From the NCBI RefSeq assembly GCF_000423645.1, contig NZ_AUIJ01000011.1, forward strand, positions 56,453 through 120,452: a stretch of DNA of 64,000 nt, given 5' to 3'. Positions 42,304 to 50,775 of this stretch are shown here, piece after piece (position 1 is the stretch's first letter; each line of letters starts with the position of its first letter). Made by a program: the position numbers and the translations under genes. Below the pieces are notes generated by a model. That model saw only the letters and a list, made by a program, of their open reading frames with translations. It did not search any database and was not told where the DNA came from. Source of the DNA: Sediminimonas qiaohouensis DSM 21189. Its GTDB lineage: Bacteria; Pseudomonadota; Alphaproteobacteria; Rhodobacterales; Rhodobacteraceae.

Positions 42304-42329
42304 ATAAAAAAACGGGCGCTGCGGCCCGT
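42304..42329 (-). terminator. Terminator-like hairpin inside the rimP leader
   Basis: On the minus strand ACGGGC, loop CGCAGC, inner arm partner GCCCGT, then seven T. It is a complete intrinsic-terminator pattern located between the candidate promoter and the rimP start, so it could act as an attenuator. Alternatively, it ends readthrough from the upstream proline iminopeptidase gene. Confidence 0.7.
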
Positions 42330-42383
42330 CGGTCGTTCCCGGTGGTGCGCGGGTTTGGACCCCGACGCGCCGCTGATGGCAGT

Positions 42384-42412
42384 CATATACGCCTCGCTGG
42401 CTGAGTCTGCAA
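42384..42412 (-). promoter_or_regulatory. Candidate promoter of the rimP-nusA-infB operon
   Basis: On the minus strand TTGCAG (42407-42412), a 17-base spacer and TATATG (42384-42389). The match to consensus is moderate. The leader to rimP would be about 95 bases. Confidence 0.4.
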
Positions 42413-42448
42413 GGGGCATTCGCGTTGCCGGGGGATTGGCCCGCGCGC

Positions 42449-43420
42449 CTAGGTTTCCCCGATCTGGTGCATCACGCGGACCAACTCGGCGCTGATGCCC
42501 GGCTCCGACAGGGCATGCCCCGCGTTTCGGATCATCCGCAGATCCGCGTGCGGCCAGCATTCCGCAAGCGACCACGCGGAATAGGGCGGGCAGATCATGT
42601 CGTAGCGCCCTTGCACGATGACGCCCGGAATATGCGCGATCCTGTCGATCTGATCCAGGATCTGCCCATCATACCCCAAAAACGCGCGATTGGTGAAATA
42701 GTGGTTTTCCAGCCGCGCAAATGCGCGCGCATAGTGGTCGGGTGTGTCGCCGCCCATGCCCGAGGACTGAACCGACGCCAGCGCGTTTTCCCAGGCCGTC
42801 CATGCCTTGGCGTGAATTGTCTGCTCTCGCAAATCCTCGGAAAACAGTCTCTTGTGATAGGCACTGATCATGTCGTCGCGCTCGTCTTTCGGGATAAGAC
42901 CGACAAAGCGCGCCCATACGTCGGGCCAGAACCGCCCCGCGCCACCGCCGTAGAACCATTGCAACTCGGCCTCCGTCGCCAGAAAAACCCCACGCAGGAT
43001 CAGGTGCTCGACCGACCCCGGGTGCGCCTGTGCATAGATCAACGCCAGCGTCGCGCCCCAGCTACCGCCGAAAACGGCCCATTTGTCGATGCCAAGCTCG
43101 GTGCGGATCAACTCGATATCATCAACCAGGTGCCACGTGGTGTTGGCCTCGACGCTGGCATGCGGCTGTGAGCGGCCGCAGCCGCGCTGATCGAACAGGA
43201 TCACGCGGTAAACAGAGGGATCGAAATACCGCCGCATCGCCGGGCTGCACCCGCCGCCCGGGCCGCCATGAAGGACAACCACGGCCCGCCCGGCGGGATT
43301 GCCGGATTGTTCGACATATATCTTGTGCCCGTCTCCAACATCCATCATGCGCTGATCGAACGGGTCGCGCGGTGGATGCAGATAGCTGTGTGCGCTTTTT
43401 TGGCTCAGGAATTTGTCCAT
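42449..43420 (-). CDS. pip: Proline iminopeptidase
   Basis: Serine alpha/beta-hydrolase that removes N-terminal proline from peptides. It is 323 residues with the family's oxyanion segment [28 protein letters not shown], and the nucleophile elbow [10 protein letters not shown]. Near the C-terminus Asp and His residues lie in GRYDMICPP and [10 protein letters not shown]. The start lies close to that of the divergent ubiG gene. Downstream is the rimP operon on the same strand. Confidence 0.93.
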   Translation of the reverse strand: MDKFLSQKSAHSYLHPPRDPFDQRMMDVGDGHKIYVEQSGNPAGRAVVVLHGGPGGGCSPAMRRYFDPSVYRVILFDQRGCGRSQPHASVEANTTWHLVDDIELIRTELGIDKWAVFGGSWGATLALIYAQAHPGSVEHLILRGVFLATEAELQWFYGGGAGRFWPDVWARFVGLIPKDERDDMISAYHKRLFSEDLREQTIHAKAWTAWENALASVQSSGMGGDTPDHYARAFARLENHYFTNRAFLGYDGQILDQIDRIAHIPGVIVQGRYDMICPPYSAWSLAECWPHADLRMIRNAGHALSEPGISAELVRVMHQIGET

Positions 43421-43469
43421 GATAGTCCTATATGATCCCCGTCACTCAAAAGAGCACATGGAGAGCAGA

Positions 43470-44216
43470 ATGCAAGCAGGTCACAGCACGATTGATTTGT
43501 CCGAAGTTGCCAAGTTCGAGGCCATGGCCGCCGAGTGGTGGGATCCGAACGGCAAGTTCAAGCCTCTGCACATGCTCAACCCGTGCAGGCTCGACTATAT
43601 CACGCAGCAGATTGCCGCTGAATTCGACCGTGACCTTGGGGCGGAGAAACCTTTTGTCGGGCTGCGCCTGCTTGATATCGGCTGTGGCGGGGGGTTGCTA
43701 TCGGAACCGATGGCGCGGCTTGGCGCGGATGTTGTCGGCGCCGACGCGGCCGAGGGCAATATCCCCGTCGCGCAGGTCCATGCCGAGCAGTCGGGATTGA
43801 GCATCGACTACCGCTTTACCACGGCCGAGGCGCTGGCCGAAGCGGGCGAGCAGTTCGATGTCGTCCTGAACATGGAGGTGGTCGAACATGTCGCTGATCC
43901 GCTGGCCTATCTGACGGCGTGCCGCCAGTTGCTCAAACCCGGCGGTTTGCACATCTGTTCGACCATAAACCGCAACGCCAAAAGCTTTGCCATGGCCATC
44001 GCCGGCGCGGAATACGTGATGCGGTGGTTGCCCAAGGGTACGCATGAATGGGCCAAGTTCATCACGCCGGACGAGCTGTATGAGTTGATGCGCAACGCCG
44101 GGTTGGAGCCGGTGGACCGCAAGGGTTTCGTGTTCAACCCGGTGTCGTGGCAATGGTCGCTTTCCGCCCGCGATCTTGGCGTGAACTACGTCACCGCCAG
44201 CGTAAAACCGGCATAG
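43470..44216 (+). CDS. ubiG: Ubiquinone biosynthesis O-methyltransferase UbiG
   Basis: Performs both O-methylations in ubiquinone synthesis using S-adenosylmethionine. It is 248 residues, with the SAM motif [29 protein letters not shown] and [14 protein letters not shown]. The N-terminal [20 protein letters not shown] segment is characteristic. ATG 43470 was chosen because GGAGAG precedes it and family members start near here; 43458 is an alternative. Confidence 0.95.
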   Translation: MQAGHSTIDLSEVAKFEAMAAEWWDPNGKFKPLHMLNPCRLDYITQQIAAEFDRDLGAEKPFVGLRLLDIGCGGGLLSEPMARLGADVVGADAAEGNIPVAQVHAEQSGLSIDYRFTTAEALAEAGEQFDVVLNMEVVEHVADPLAYLTACRQLLKPGGLHICSTINRNAKSFAMAIAGAEYVMRWLPKGTHEWAKFITPDELYELMRNAGLEPVDRKGFVFNPVSWQWSLSARDLGVNYVTASVKPA

Positions 44217-44224
44217 GGGGCGCG

Positions 44225-44662
44225 CTATGCCTCGAGCTTGAGCCGAAGCTCCCGCAGGATGGGCAGGACGGCGCGCACCTTGGATTCACCCAGTTCACTG
44301 ACCAGTTCGCCGATCATCGGGGAAATCGCCGCCAGCGCCGCATCGCGGGCCTGGCGCCCTGCGGGGCTGATCGCGACCATCTTGCGGCGGGCGTCGTCCC
44401 AATCGGGGCGGATATGGATGTAGCCCGCCCATTCCAACTTGCTAAGCGTGTTGGTCATCGCGCCGCGCGTGACGTGAAAGCTCCGCGCCAATTGTGCCGG
44501 GCTGCGTTCGGCCCCGGCGCGTGCAAGGTGATTGAGAACCGAGAAATGCGAGATTTCCATGCCCTTGGGCAGGACGCGCGACAACCTGTTGCGCACGAGT
44601 TGATCCGCCGTCAGGATTTCACTGAACAGCGTTACGGCAAGTGCATTGCTGGTGTCATTCAT
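44225..44662 (-). CDS. MarR-family transcriptional regulator
   Basis: Winged-helix DNA-binding protein of 145 residues. It has LSRVLPKGMEISHFSVLNHLA, recognition region RSPAQLARSFHVTRGAMTNTLSKLEWAGYI and wing RPDWDDARRKMVAISPAG. I chose ATG 44662, which overlaps the upstream hydrolase stop by eight bases. Longer readings run into that gene. Probably cotranscribed with the nitrilase-family hydrolase and glutaredoxin genes. Ligand and targets are unknown. Confidence 0.85.
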   Translation of the reverse strand: MNDTSNALAVTLFSEILTADQLVRNRLSRVLPKGMEISHFSVLNHLARAGAERSPAQLARSFHVTRGAMTNTLSKLEWAGYIHIRPDWDDARRKMVAISPAGRQARDAALAAISPMIGELVSELGESKVRAVLPILRELRLKLEA

Positions 44663-45491
44663 CCGGGTCACCGAAGTCGCGGTCATGCTCAAGCGCGGGA
44701 ACGCGCTTGCGTGCTTGTGCCACGGCTTCCATATCCAGATCAACGAATGTAACGCCCGGATCTGTCCCCGCATCGCACAGGATTTCGCCCCACGGCGCGA
44801 TGGCAAGGCTATGGCCGTATGTCTGGCGCGGTTTGCCGCGCGATATGGCGTGCTGCCCGGTTTGGGCGGGCGCCAGCACGTAGCAGCCCGTTTCGATCGC
44901 GCGGGCGCGCAGCAAAACCTCCCAATGCGCGGCGCCTGTCACCGGGGAAAACGCCGCCGGAACCGTCAAAACCTGCGCGCCGGCCTTGGCCAGCGCACGG
45001 TATAGGTAGGCAAAGCGCACGTCGTAGCACACGCTCAGCCCCAGTCGCGCAAATGGCGTGTCGGCGCACACCGCTTGCGCCCCCGGCCTGAAACCCTCCG
45101 ACTCGCGGAACGTTTCGCTTTCCGAAACCTGCACGTCGAACATGTGGATCTTGTCATAGCGCGCGTGAACCCCTCCGTCCGGTCCGATCAGGAACGACCG
45201 GTTGGCAAAGCGCCCGTCGGCGTCATTTGTCTTGAGCGCAAGCGACCCGATCAGAAGCCACAGCTTTAACTCGGCCGCGTCCCGGCGCAGGGTAGCTAGG
45301 GTCTCATCCTGCGCTTCGTGCGACAGGACCGCGCGTTGATGCGTGCGGCTAGTCGAGACGCAATTCGTGACCTCGGGTGTCAGGACAAAGCCCGCGCCGC
45401 CATCCGCCGCCTGCCGCACCATCGCCCGCGTTACCGCCAGGTTTTCAAGCGGCATATCGCCCGATGTCATCTGCAGCAACGCGGTGCGCAT
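44655..45491 (-). CDS. Nitrilase-superfamily carbon-nitrogen hydrolase
   Basis: Predicted amidase of the Nit1/omega-amidase type, 278 residues. It has the catalytic Glu-Lys-Cys triad: Glu40 in FVLTPE, Lys114 in RYDKIHMFDV and Cys155 in LSVCYDVRFAYLYR. The IHMFDV segment after the Lys is typical of the branch that deaminates glutathione or alpha-ketoglutaramate. Glutaredoxin lies five bases upstream, which weakly supports a link to glutathione metabolism. Confidence 0.85.
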   Translation of the reverse strand: MRTALLQMTSGDMPLENLAVTRAMVRQAADGGAGFVLTPEVTNCVSTSRTHQRAVLSHEAQDETLATLRRDAAELKLWLLIGSLALKTNDADGRFANRSFLIGPDGGVHARYDKIHMFDVQVSESETFRESEGFRPGAQAVCADTPFARLGLSVCYDVRFAYLYRALAKAGAQVLTVPAAFSPVTGAAHWEVLLRARAIETGCYVLAPAQTGQHAISRGKPRQTYGHSLAIAPWGEILCDAGTDPGVTFVDLDMEAVAQARKRVPALEHDRDFGDPDE

Positions 45492-45496
45492 GTCGC

Positions 45497-45754
45497 CTAG
45501 CCTGCCAACAGCGCGTCAAGTTTGCCCGCGCGATCAAGCGCATACAACTCGTCGCATCCGCCCACGTGCGTTTCGCCGACAAAGATCTGTGGCACCGTGC
45601 GCCCGCCATTCGCGCGCTGAATCATCTCGGGTTTGCGGGCGGGGTCGGCCAGGACATCCACCTCGGCATAGCTGATGCCCTTGTTGTTCAACAATCGTTT
45701 TGCCGCGTGGCAGAACCCGCATAGGGGCGATGTGTAGATTTCGACGGTTTGCAT
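45497..45754 (-). CDS. grxC: Glutaredoxin 3
   Basis: Small glutathione-dependent disulfide oxidoreductase, 85 residues. The active site is CGFC (Cys12-Cys15 in IYTSPLCGFCHAAKRLL) rather than the commoner CPYC. The GSH-binding TVPQIFVGETHVGGCDELYAL follows. ATG 45754 was chosen since the family begins just before the first strand. It sits upstream of the nitrilase gene and 36 bases downstream of the comF gene on the same strand. Confidence 0.92.
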   Translation of the reverse strand: MQTVEIYTSPLCGFCHAAKRLLNNKGISYAEVDVLADPARKPEMIQRANGGRTVPQIFVGETHVGGCDELYALDRAGKLDALLAG

Positions 45755-45790
45755 ATGCCTATCCTTGTCTTTGCGCATGTTGTCTCGGAT

Positions 45791-46513
45791 TTAGGCATCC
45801 TTTGCAACGCGTGCCAGTGCAAGAACCGAAACTTGTGCAGCGCCCGCAGCAATGCAGGCGTCGGTTGCCGCGGACAATGTGGCGCCGGAAGTCAGCACAT
45901 CGTCAACGATCACTATGCTCCGCCCTTCCATGCGTGGAACGTGACGCGGATTTGCCGTGATCGCATCGGACAGGGCGCCAAAGCGCTGCGCGTGGTCCAT
46001 CCCGTCCAGTGATTTGGTACGCTTGCGCCTGAGCAGAAGGTCGGGGCACACCTCAAGACCCGTGTGCTGCGCGAGGTATTGAGCAAGCAGCGCGGATTGA
46101 TTGAATCGGCGTCTGATCATGCGGGTCCAATGCAGGGGGACAGGCGCAATAAGGGGCTCACCCGTCAGCAGCGGCCTTGCCGCGCGCGCCATCCACAACG
46201 CGGCCGGTCGCGCGATTTCCTGCCGGTCGCCGTGTTTCAGCGCGAGGACCATCTTGCGCGCATTGTCCCGGTAAAGAAGCGCCGCGCGCCCCGCGACCCA
46301 TGGCCGGGGCGTGGTCATGCAATCATCGCACAACTCCCCGCCCGGACCCGCTTCGCCCGGAAGTGGCGCACCGCATCCGTCGCAGACCAGCCCGCCGATG
46401 AATGGCGTATCGCGCCAGCAACTGCCGCACAGACCAAAGTCGCTTTCGACCAGGTCGCCGCATGAAAGGCAGCGCGCCGGGTAGATGAGGCGTAATGCCG
46501 TTTGAATCCTCAT
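45791..46513 (-). CDS. comF: ComF-family phosphoribosyltransferase-like protein
   Basis: 240 residues. An N-terminal double zinc-ribbon (CLSCGDLVESDFGLCGSC and CDGCGAPL...CDDC, about 15-75) is followed by a type I phosphoribosyltransferase fold with the PRPP loop IVIVDDVLTSGATL near 195. Homologues take part in DNA uptake in naturally competent bacteria; in others the role is unclear. ATG 46513 gives the usual MRIQTALRLIYPARCLSC. The start overlaps no gene but faces the divergent methyltransferase gene by 24 bases. Confidence 0.87.
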   Translation of the reverse strand: MRIQTALRLIYPARCLSCGDLVESDFGLCGSCWRDTPFIGGLVCDGCGAPLPGEAGPGGELCDDCMTTPRPWVAGRAALLYRDNARKMVLALKHGDRQEIARPAALWMARAARPLLTGEPLIAPVPLHWTRMIRRRFNQSALLAQYLAQHTGLEVCPDLLLRRKRTKSLDGMDHAQRFGALSDAITANPRHVPRMEGRSIVIVDDVLTSGATLSAATDACIAAGAAQVSVLALARVAKDA

Positions 46514-46537
46514 GCGCGCGGTCCTATCTTTGCCGGC

Positions 46538-47359
46538 ATGAATAACGCCCCTCGCCTGACCGACCGCACCGCCCTGATGCGCAATCGCGCGCGCGCATCG
46601 CGCGCGCCCGTGCAGTTTCTGCACGAGGCGGCACTTGATGAGGTCCAGTTTCGGCTTGGAATGGTTAATAGAACCTTTACCGCACCCGCGATCGTGGCCG
46701 GAGATGCGTCACTATGGGTGGATCATTGGCCGCAAGCGCGCATCGTCGAGGACGAAGAGGTGCTGGCGCTGGACGAGGGCGCGCATGATCTGGTGATCCA
46801 TGCGATGTGCTTGCATTGGGCGAACGACCCGGTCGGGCAGTTGATCCAATGCCGCCGGGCGCTCAAGCCCGATGGGCTGCTGTTGGCGGTTCTGTACGGC
46901 GGCGAAACCCTGCAGGAGTTGCGCGCTGCGCTTGCCTCTGCCGAGGTTGAGAAAACAGGCGGTTTGTCGCCGCGCGTTTTGCCGATGGGCGATATCCGTG
47001 ACCTGGGCGCGCTGTTGCAGCGGGCGGGTCTGGCCTTGCCGGTTGCCGACAGCCTGACCTTACCCACCAGCTATCGGGACGCATTCCACCTGATGCGGGA
47101 ATTGCGCGCCATGGGCGAGGCGAACGCACTTGCAGATCGCCTGCGCCATCCGACGCGGCCATCGGTGCTACGCGATGCGGCAGCGCGATACGCGCAGGCG
47201 CATGGGGGCGATGACGGGCGTATCCCGGCGACCTTCGAGCTGATATTCCTGACGGGGTGGGCCCCTGACGAAAATCAGCCCAAACCGCTGCGGCCGGGAT
47301 CGGCGACCACAAGCCTGGCGGATGCATTGGGTAGCATAGAAAAGCCGCTTCGCGATTGA
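46538..47359 (+). CDS. SAM-dependent methyltransferase-fold protein (NDUFAF5/BioC-like)
   Basis: 273 residues with N-terminal LTDRTALMRNRARASRA and FLHEAALDEVQFRL, which resemble the mitochondrial complex I assembly factor NDUFAF5 and alphaproteobacterial relatives. The methyltransferase core is degenerate at the first SAM motif, and later motifs HDLVIHAMCLHWANDPVGQL and RRALKPDGLLL are clear. It may act on respiratory complex I or another target; not provable here. Divergent from comF and followed by hemH. Confidence 0.75.
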   Translation: MNNAPRLTDRTALMRNRARASRAPVQFLHEAALDEVQFRLGMVNRTFTAPAIVAGDASLWVDHWPQARIVEDEEVLALDEGAHDLVIHAMCLHWANDPVGQLIQCRRALKPDGLLLAVLYGGETLQELRAALASAEVEKTGGLSPRVLPMGDIRDLGALLQRAGLALPVADSLTLPTSYRDAFHLMRELRAMGEANALADRLRHPTRPSVLRDAAARYAQAHGGDDGRIPATFELIFLTGWAPDENQPKPLRPGSATTSLADALGSIEKPLRD

Positions 47360-47425
47360 CCTACGGGTCTGACCCGTTATGTCACGCGTTGACCTATGCA
47401 AAAATCACGATTTGAGGACCGCCAG

Positions 47426-48490
47426 ATGCCGGACGCCACCGACACAGCCGTTTGCCCCGCCCACGCCCCGGCGGATCACCCTGCGATCAAACCGTCCAAG
47501 GTCGGTATCCTTTTGGCGAACCTCGGCACACCGGACAATTACGACTATTGGTCGATGCGCCGCTACTTGAACGAGTTTCTGTCGGATCGGCGCGTGATCG
47601 ACTACAGCCCGTGGAAATGGCAACCCTTGTTGCAGCTTATCATCCTCACGAAGCGCCCGTTCACCAGCGGCGCGGCCTACAAATCGATCTGGAACGAGGA
47701 CAAGGGCGAGAGCCCCCTGATGACCATTACCAAGGATCAGACCGCCAAGATCGCCGAGGAAATGAAGGCCCGTCACGGGGATCAGGTGATGGTCGATTTC
47801 TGCATGCGCTATGGAAACCCGTCGACCAAATCGAAGGTGCGCAAGATGGTGGATGCCGGATGCACCAAGATCCTGTTTTTCCCGCTTTATCCGCACTATG
47901 CGGGGGCCACGTCGGCCACGGCGAACGATGCCTTCTTCAAGGCGTTGATGGCGGAAACCTGGCAGCCGACCGCGCGCACGGTGGACCCGTATTTCGAGCA
48001 CCCGCTTTATGTCGAGGCGCTCGCGGAGTCGGTCGAGAAGGCCTATGCCAATATCGCGGAGCGTCCCGATATCCTGGTGGTGTCGTACCACGGCATGCCC
48101 AAGCGATACCTGATGCAGGGCGATCCGTATCACTGCGAATGCCAGAAAACGACGCGGCTGTTGAAAGAGCGGTTGGGCTGGGACGACACGGAAATCAGGA
48201 CCACGTTCCAATCGGTGTTCGGTCCCGAAGAGTGGTTGAAACCCTACACCGTCGAAGAGGTCGCGCGCCTGGCCCGTGATGAGGGAAAAAAGAAAATCGC
48301 CGTCATGGCGCCCGCGTTTTCTGCCGACTGCATCGAGACGCTCGAAGAGATCAACGAAGAGATCAAGGAAAGCTTTGAAGAGGCCGGAGGCGAGCAGTTC
48401 ACCTATATTCCCTGCCTCAACGACGCGCCGGCGCATATCAAGGCACTGAGCGCGGTCATTGATGAAAACCTGAAGGGGTGGATCGATTGA
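47426..48490 (+). CDS. hemH: Ferrochelatase
   Basis: Inserts Fe(II) into protoporphyrin IX, the last step of protoheme synthesis. It is 354 residues from ATG 47426. Motifs are VGILLANLGTPDNYDYWSMRRYL, MRYGNPS, FFPLYPHYAGATSATAND, the catalytic His in VSYHGMPKRYL, and CIETLEEINEE near the C-terminus. The start follows GAGGA; an ATG at 47396 is in frame but less likely. A strong bidirectional terminator follows. Confidence 0.96.
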   Translation: MPDATDTAVCPAHAPADHPAIKPSKVGILLANLGTPDNYDYWSMRRYLNEFLSDRRVIDYSPWKWQPLLQLIILTKRPFTSGAAYKSIWNEDKGESPLMTITKDQTAKIAEEMKARHGDQVMVDFCMRYGNPSTKSKVRKMVDAGCTKILFFPLYPHYAGATSATANDAFFKALMAETWQPTARTVDPYFEHPLYVEALAESVEKAYANIAERPDILVVSYHGMPKRYLMQGDPYHCECQKTTRLLKERLGWDDTEIRTTFQSVFGPEEWLKPYTVEEVARLARDEGKKKIAVMAPAFSADCIETLEEINEEIKESFEEAGGEQFTYIPCLNDAPAHIKALSAVIDENLKGWID

Positions 48491-48528
48491 GACTATCCAC
48501 GCAAGACGCCCGGCCTTGTGAGAAATAG

Positions 48529-48559
48529 AAAAGGCGGTGGAAATGTTCCACCGCCTTTT
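48529..48559. terminator. Bidirectional terminator between hemH and a small membrane-protein gene
   Basis: AAAAGGCGGTGGAA (48529-48542) pairs perfectly over 14 bases with TTCCACCGCCTTTT (48546-48559), loop ATG. It has A/T runs for both directions. Confidence 0.9.
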
Positions 48560-48591
48560 CGCATCTTGTCGATATCGCCTGAGCGATCGAT

Positions 48592-48771
48592 TTAGTGAGC
48601 GACTGCAACAGCAACTGCCAGCAGGACCAGCGGCACCAGGATGTTGCCGGCGGACGAGCTTGCGGTCTCTTCCACGACAACAGGTGCTTCAACCATCGGC
48701 TCGGCATAGTTGCCAGCGGACGCGGTCGATGCAGCGGCGGTCAGAGCAGCAGCCAGAACAAGTTTCTTCAT
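48592..48771 (-). CDS. Small uncharacterised exported/membrane protein
   Basis: 59 residues from ATG 48771, preceded by GGAGGA at ideal spacing. It has a cleavable-looking signal (MKKLVLAAALTAAASTASAG), a short acidic Val/Glu linker with a serine run (EETASSSAG) and a C-terminal hydrophobic segment (ILVPLVLLAVAVAVAH). The signal plus terminal segment would leave a tiny single-span membrane protein. No function is known to me. It is monocistronic, with its own terminator and a 144-base upstream gap. Confidence 0.75.
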   Translation of the reverse strand: MKKLVLAAALTAAASTASAGNYAEPMVEAPVVVEETASSSAGNILVPLVLLAVAVAVAH

Positions 48772-48915
48772 GTTATCCTCCAGATATTTGCCTGTCGCCA
48801 TACCAAGTTTTGCGACAAGCACCCAAGACTTACCTCGTGCCTCTGTCTAAGCAGCAAACCCGTTTGATTGCAAACCCAAGTTAATGCCGGTCGGGGTAAA
48901 ATGGCCGAAATGTCG

Positions 48916-49524
48916 TCAAATAAGCAACACTTGCGTGCCGACCTTGGTCAGGGCGAACAGCTCCTGGATATGCTCATTATAGAGGCCAATACACCCGTTT
49001 GAGGATCGGCGACCGATTTTTCGCGTGTCGTGGGTGCCGTGGATGCGGTAGTAGGTCCAGCTCAGGTAGAGCGCATGCGTTCCCAGTGGGTTGTCAGGCC
49101 CCGGCGGCACGTAGTCGGGCCATTCCGGGTTGCGGCGTTTCATTGCCGGTGTCGGGCGCCACGATGGGCCCTCGACCTTGCGAACCACGCGCGTGCGCCC
49201 GCGCCGCGTCAGGTCTTCGGTCAGCGGAACGCTGGAGGGGTAAAGCTTGTACACGCTTTCATCCTCGGACCAGAAGTGCAGCGCGCGGGAATCCACGTCC
49301 ACGAGGACCGCGCCATTCCTGAGGTTGGTGAAATACGGCTTCCAATCAAGGGCCCTGAACGAGGATATGTTCCTGCGCACTACCTGCGACAGGTTATCCT
49401 CCATCTCCGTGGTTTCCGCGCCGGTGGCCGACCCCTGTGCCAGCGCCGGACTTGCCAGGAACGCGCCGCTGCCCACAACGAAGGCCCTTCGAGAGAAGGG
49501 AGTCATCCGGGATCTTGTCATCAT
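48916..49524 (-). CDS. L,D-transpeptidase (YkuD) with Tat-type signal
   Basis: Exported cell-wall enzyme that makes 3-3 peptidoglycan cross-links or attaches proteins. It is 202 residues with a twin-arginine signal (SRRAFVVGSGAFLASPALAQ) at the N-terminus and a YkuD domain with the catalytic motif HGTHDTRKIGRRSSNGCIGL, in which Cys is the nucleophile. MTPFSRR at 49506 is an alternative start six codons in. It is divergent from a CAP-domain lipoprotein gene. Confidence 0.9.
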   Translation of the reverse strand: MMTRSRMTPFSRRAFVVGSGAFLASPALAQGSATGAETTEMEDNLSQVVRRNISSFRALDWKPYFTNLRNGAVLVDVDSRALHFWSEDESVYKLYPSSVPLTEDLTRRGRTRVVRKVEGPSWRPTPAMKRRNPEWPDYVPPGPDNPLGTHALYLSWTYYRIHGTHDTRKIGRRSSNGCIGLYNEHIQELFALTKVGTQVLLI

Positions 49525-49690
49525 ATTGCTCCATCAAGGTGCCGCTATACGGTATCGCGTTAAATATATGACGTGAATGCAGCAGTCGCAATTCAAACTC
49601 CTGTCATCAGGCGGCTTCACGCGGAGTTGCGTTTGAAACATTGCGCTGGCCATTATATGCATGTCGGAAATAGGATACTGGACTGGCCCC

Positions 49691-50242
49691 ATGATGCGTT
49701 TGTTTTCCCTGATTTGCGTCCTTGCCGTTTCCCTGGCGGCGTGCACCACCCCAGAGCCGGCTGAACCCAGGATGGGCGCCGACGGCAAACCCTTGCCGCG
49801 GCTCTACCGAATCGGCTTTGGCGACAAGTCCGAGATCCAATACCGGATGCTGGATGCCGTGAATTCCCTGAGGCAAGCGTCGGGCGCGCAGCCGGTCAAA
49901 CTGAATTCCCGCCTCAATGCCGCGGCGGACACGCATTCGCGGGACATGTCGCGCCAAAACCGGCCGTGGCACTTCGGCTCGGACGGCTCTTCGCCGCTCG
50001 AACGGGTGCAGCGGATCGGGTATGACGGGGTATTCCTGGGCGAGAATATCTCGGAAACCTACGAGACCGAGTTGCAAACGCTTTCGGCCTGGATGGAAGA
50101 GAAAAGCACCAAGCGGGTCATCCTCAACAAGCAAGCCAACGATATGGGGTTTGCCTGGCATCAGGAATCGAACGGGAAAATCTGGTGGACCCTCATCATG
50201 GGCGATGGATCAAAATCGGCCGAGGCGCAGGTCACGGAATAA
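49691..50242 (+). CDS. CAP/SCP-domain lipoprotein
   Basis: Probable outer- or inner-membrane lipoprotein, about 183 residues from ATG 49691. The signal peptide ends in the lipobox SLAAC. The CAP (SCP/TAPS) domain has LDAVNSLRQASGAQPVKLNSRLNAAADTHSRDMS with the zinc-type His, and a GENISETY strand. Bacterial CAP proteins often bind or cleave cell-wall or secreted material, but activity is unproven. The two flanking L,D-transpeptidase genes suggest an envelope role. The C-terminus overlaps the convergent gene by 11 bases. Confidence 0.82.
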   Translation: MMRLFSLICVLAVSLAACTTPEPAEPRMGADGKPLPRLYRIGFGDKSEIQYRMLDAVNSLRQASGAQPVKLNSRLNAAADTHSRDMSRQNRPWHFGSDGSSPLERVQRIGYDGVFLGENISETYETELQTLSAWMEEKSTKRVILNKQANDMGFAWHQESNGKIWWTLIMGDGSKSAEAQVTE

Positions 50243-50720
50243 TCGTGATCGGCGTCTCATTACGCACCATCGCGTAGATCTCTTCGATTTCCCTGTTGGT
50301 GACCGCGATGCAGCCCGCTGTCCAATCGCGGCCCCCCTTGCGATATTTCCACGGGCGGCCGTGGATGAATATGTCGCCGCCCGGATCGTGCCCTTCTTCC
50401 TCGGCGAGCTCGATATCCTTTTCATTCGGGTATGAGATACCGATGGAAAGGTGAAATTCGCTGTCCGGGTTACGGCGGTCGATTTCGTACTCGCCTTCCG
50501 GCGTGCGCCCGTCGCCCTCTTTCTCTTTATGCCCGTTCGGCGCGAACCCCAGCCCCACATCGTATGACTTGAGCGGCACACCGTTGTGCATCAGGTGTAG
50601 CGCGCGCTCTTGCTTGACCAGGATGACACGGGTCACCTCGGGGCCGTTATAGGTCTTGAATTTGCTGGCGCATCCCGTCAGCGCGATCAGCGCCGCCAGT
50701 GTCCCTATGATGCGAAGCAT
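50232..50720 (-). CDS. L,D-transpeptidase (YkuD) lipoprotein
   Basis: 162 residues from ATG 50720, with a lipoprotein signal ending ALTGC. The YkuD domain has KSYDVGLGFAPNGHKEKEGDGRTPEGEYEI, FIHGRPW and the Cys nucleophile in DWTAGCIAVTNREI. It is a shorter, different enzyme from the Tat-exported one nearby. Its 3' end overlaps the CAP gene by 11 bases, tail to tail. ATG 50720 was chosen because it starts the signal peptide. Confidence 0.88.
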   Translation of the reverse strand: MLRIIGTLAALIALTGCASKFKTYNGPEVTRVILVKQERALHLMHNGVPLKSYDVGLGFAPNGHKEKEGDGRTPEGEYEIDRRNPDSEFHLSIGISYPNEKDIELAEEEGHDPGGDIFIHGRPWKYRKGGRDWTAGCIAVTNREIEEIYAMVRNETPITIIP

Positions 50721-50775
50721 TCGAACTCTCCCCGATCCTTGGCCGTCATCGTCAATATACCCCATGTGCGCGGCA

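Noticed and set aside
42330..42450. A tRNA-like T-arm string (GGTCCAAACCC) followed by ACCA on the minus strand before rimP, where E. coli has an initiator tRNA gene
   Set aside because: Only five bases separate the arm from CCA, and no anticodon or D arm could be folded.
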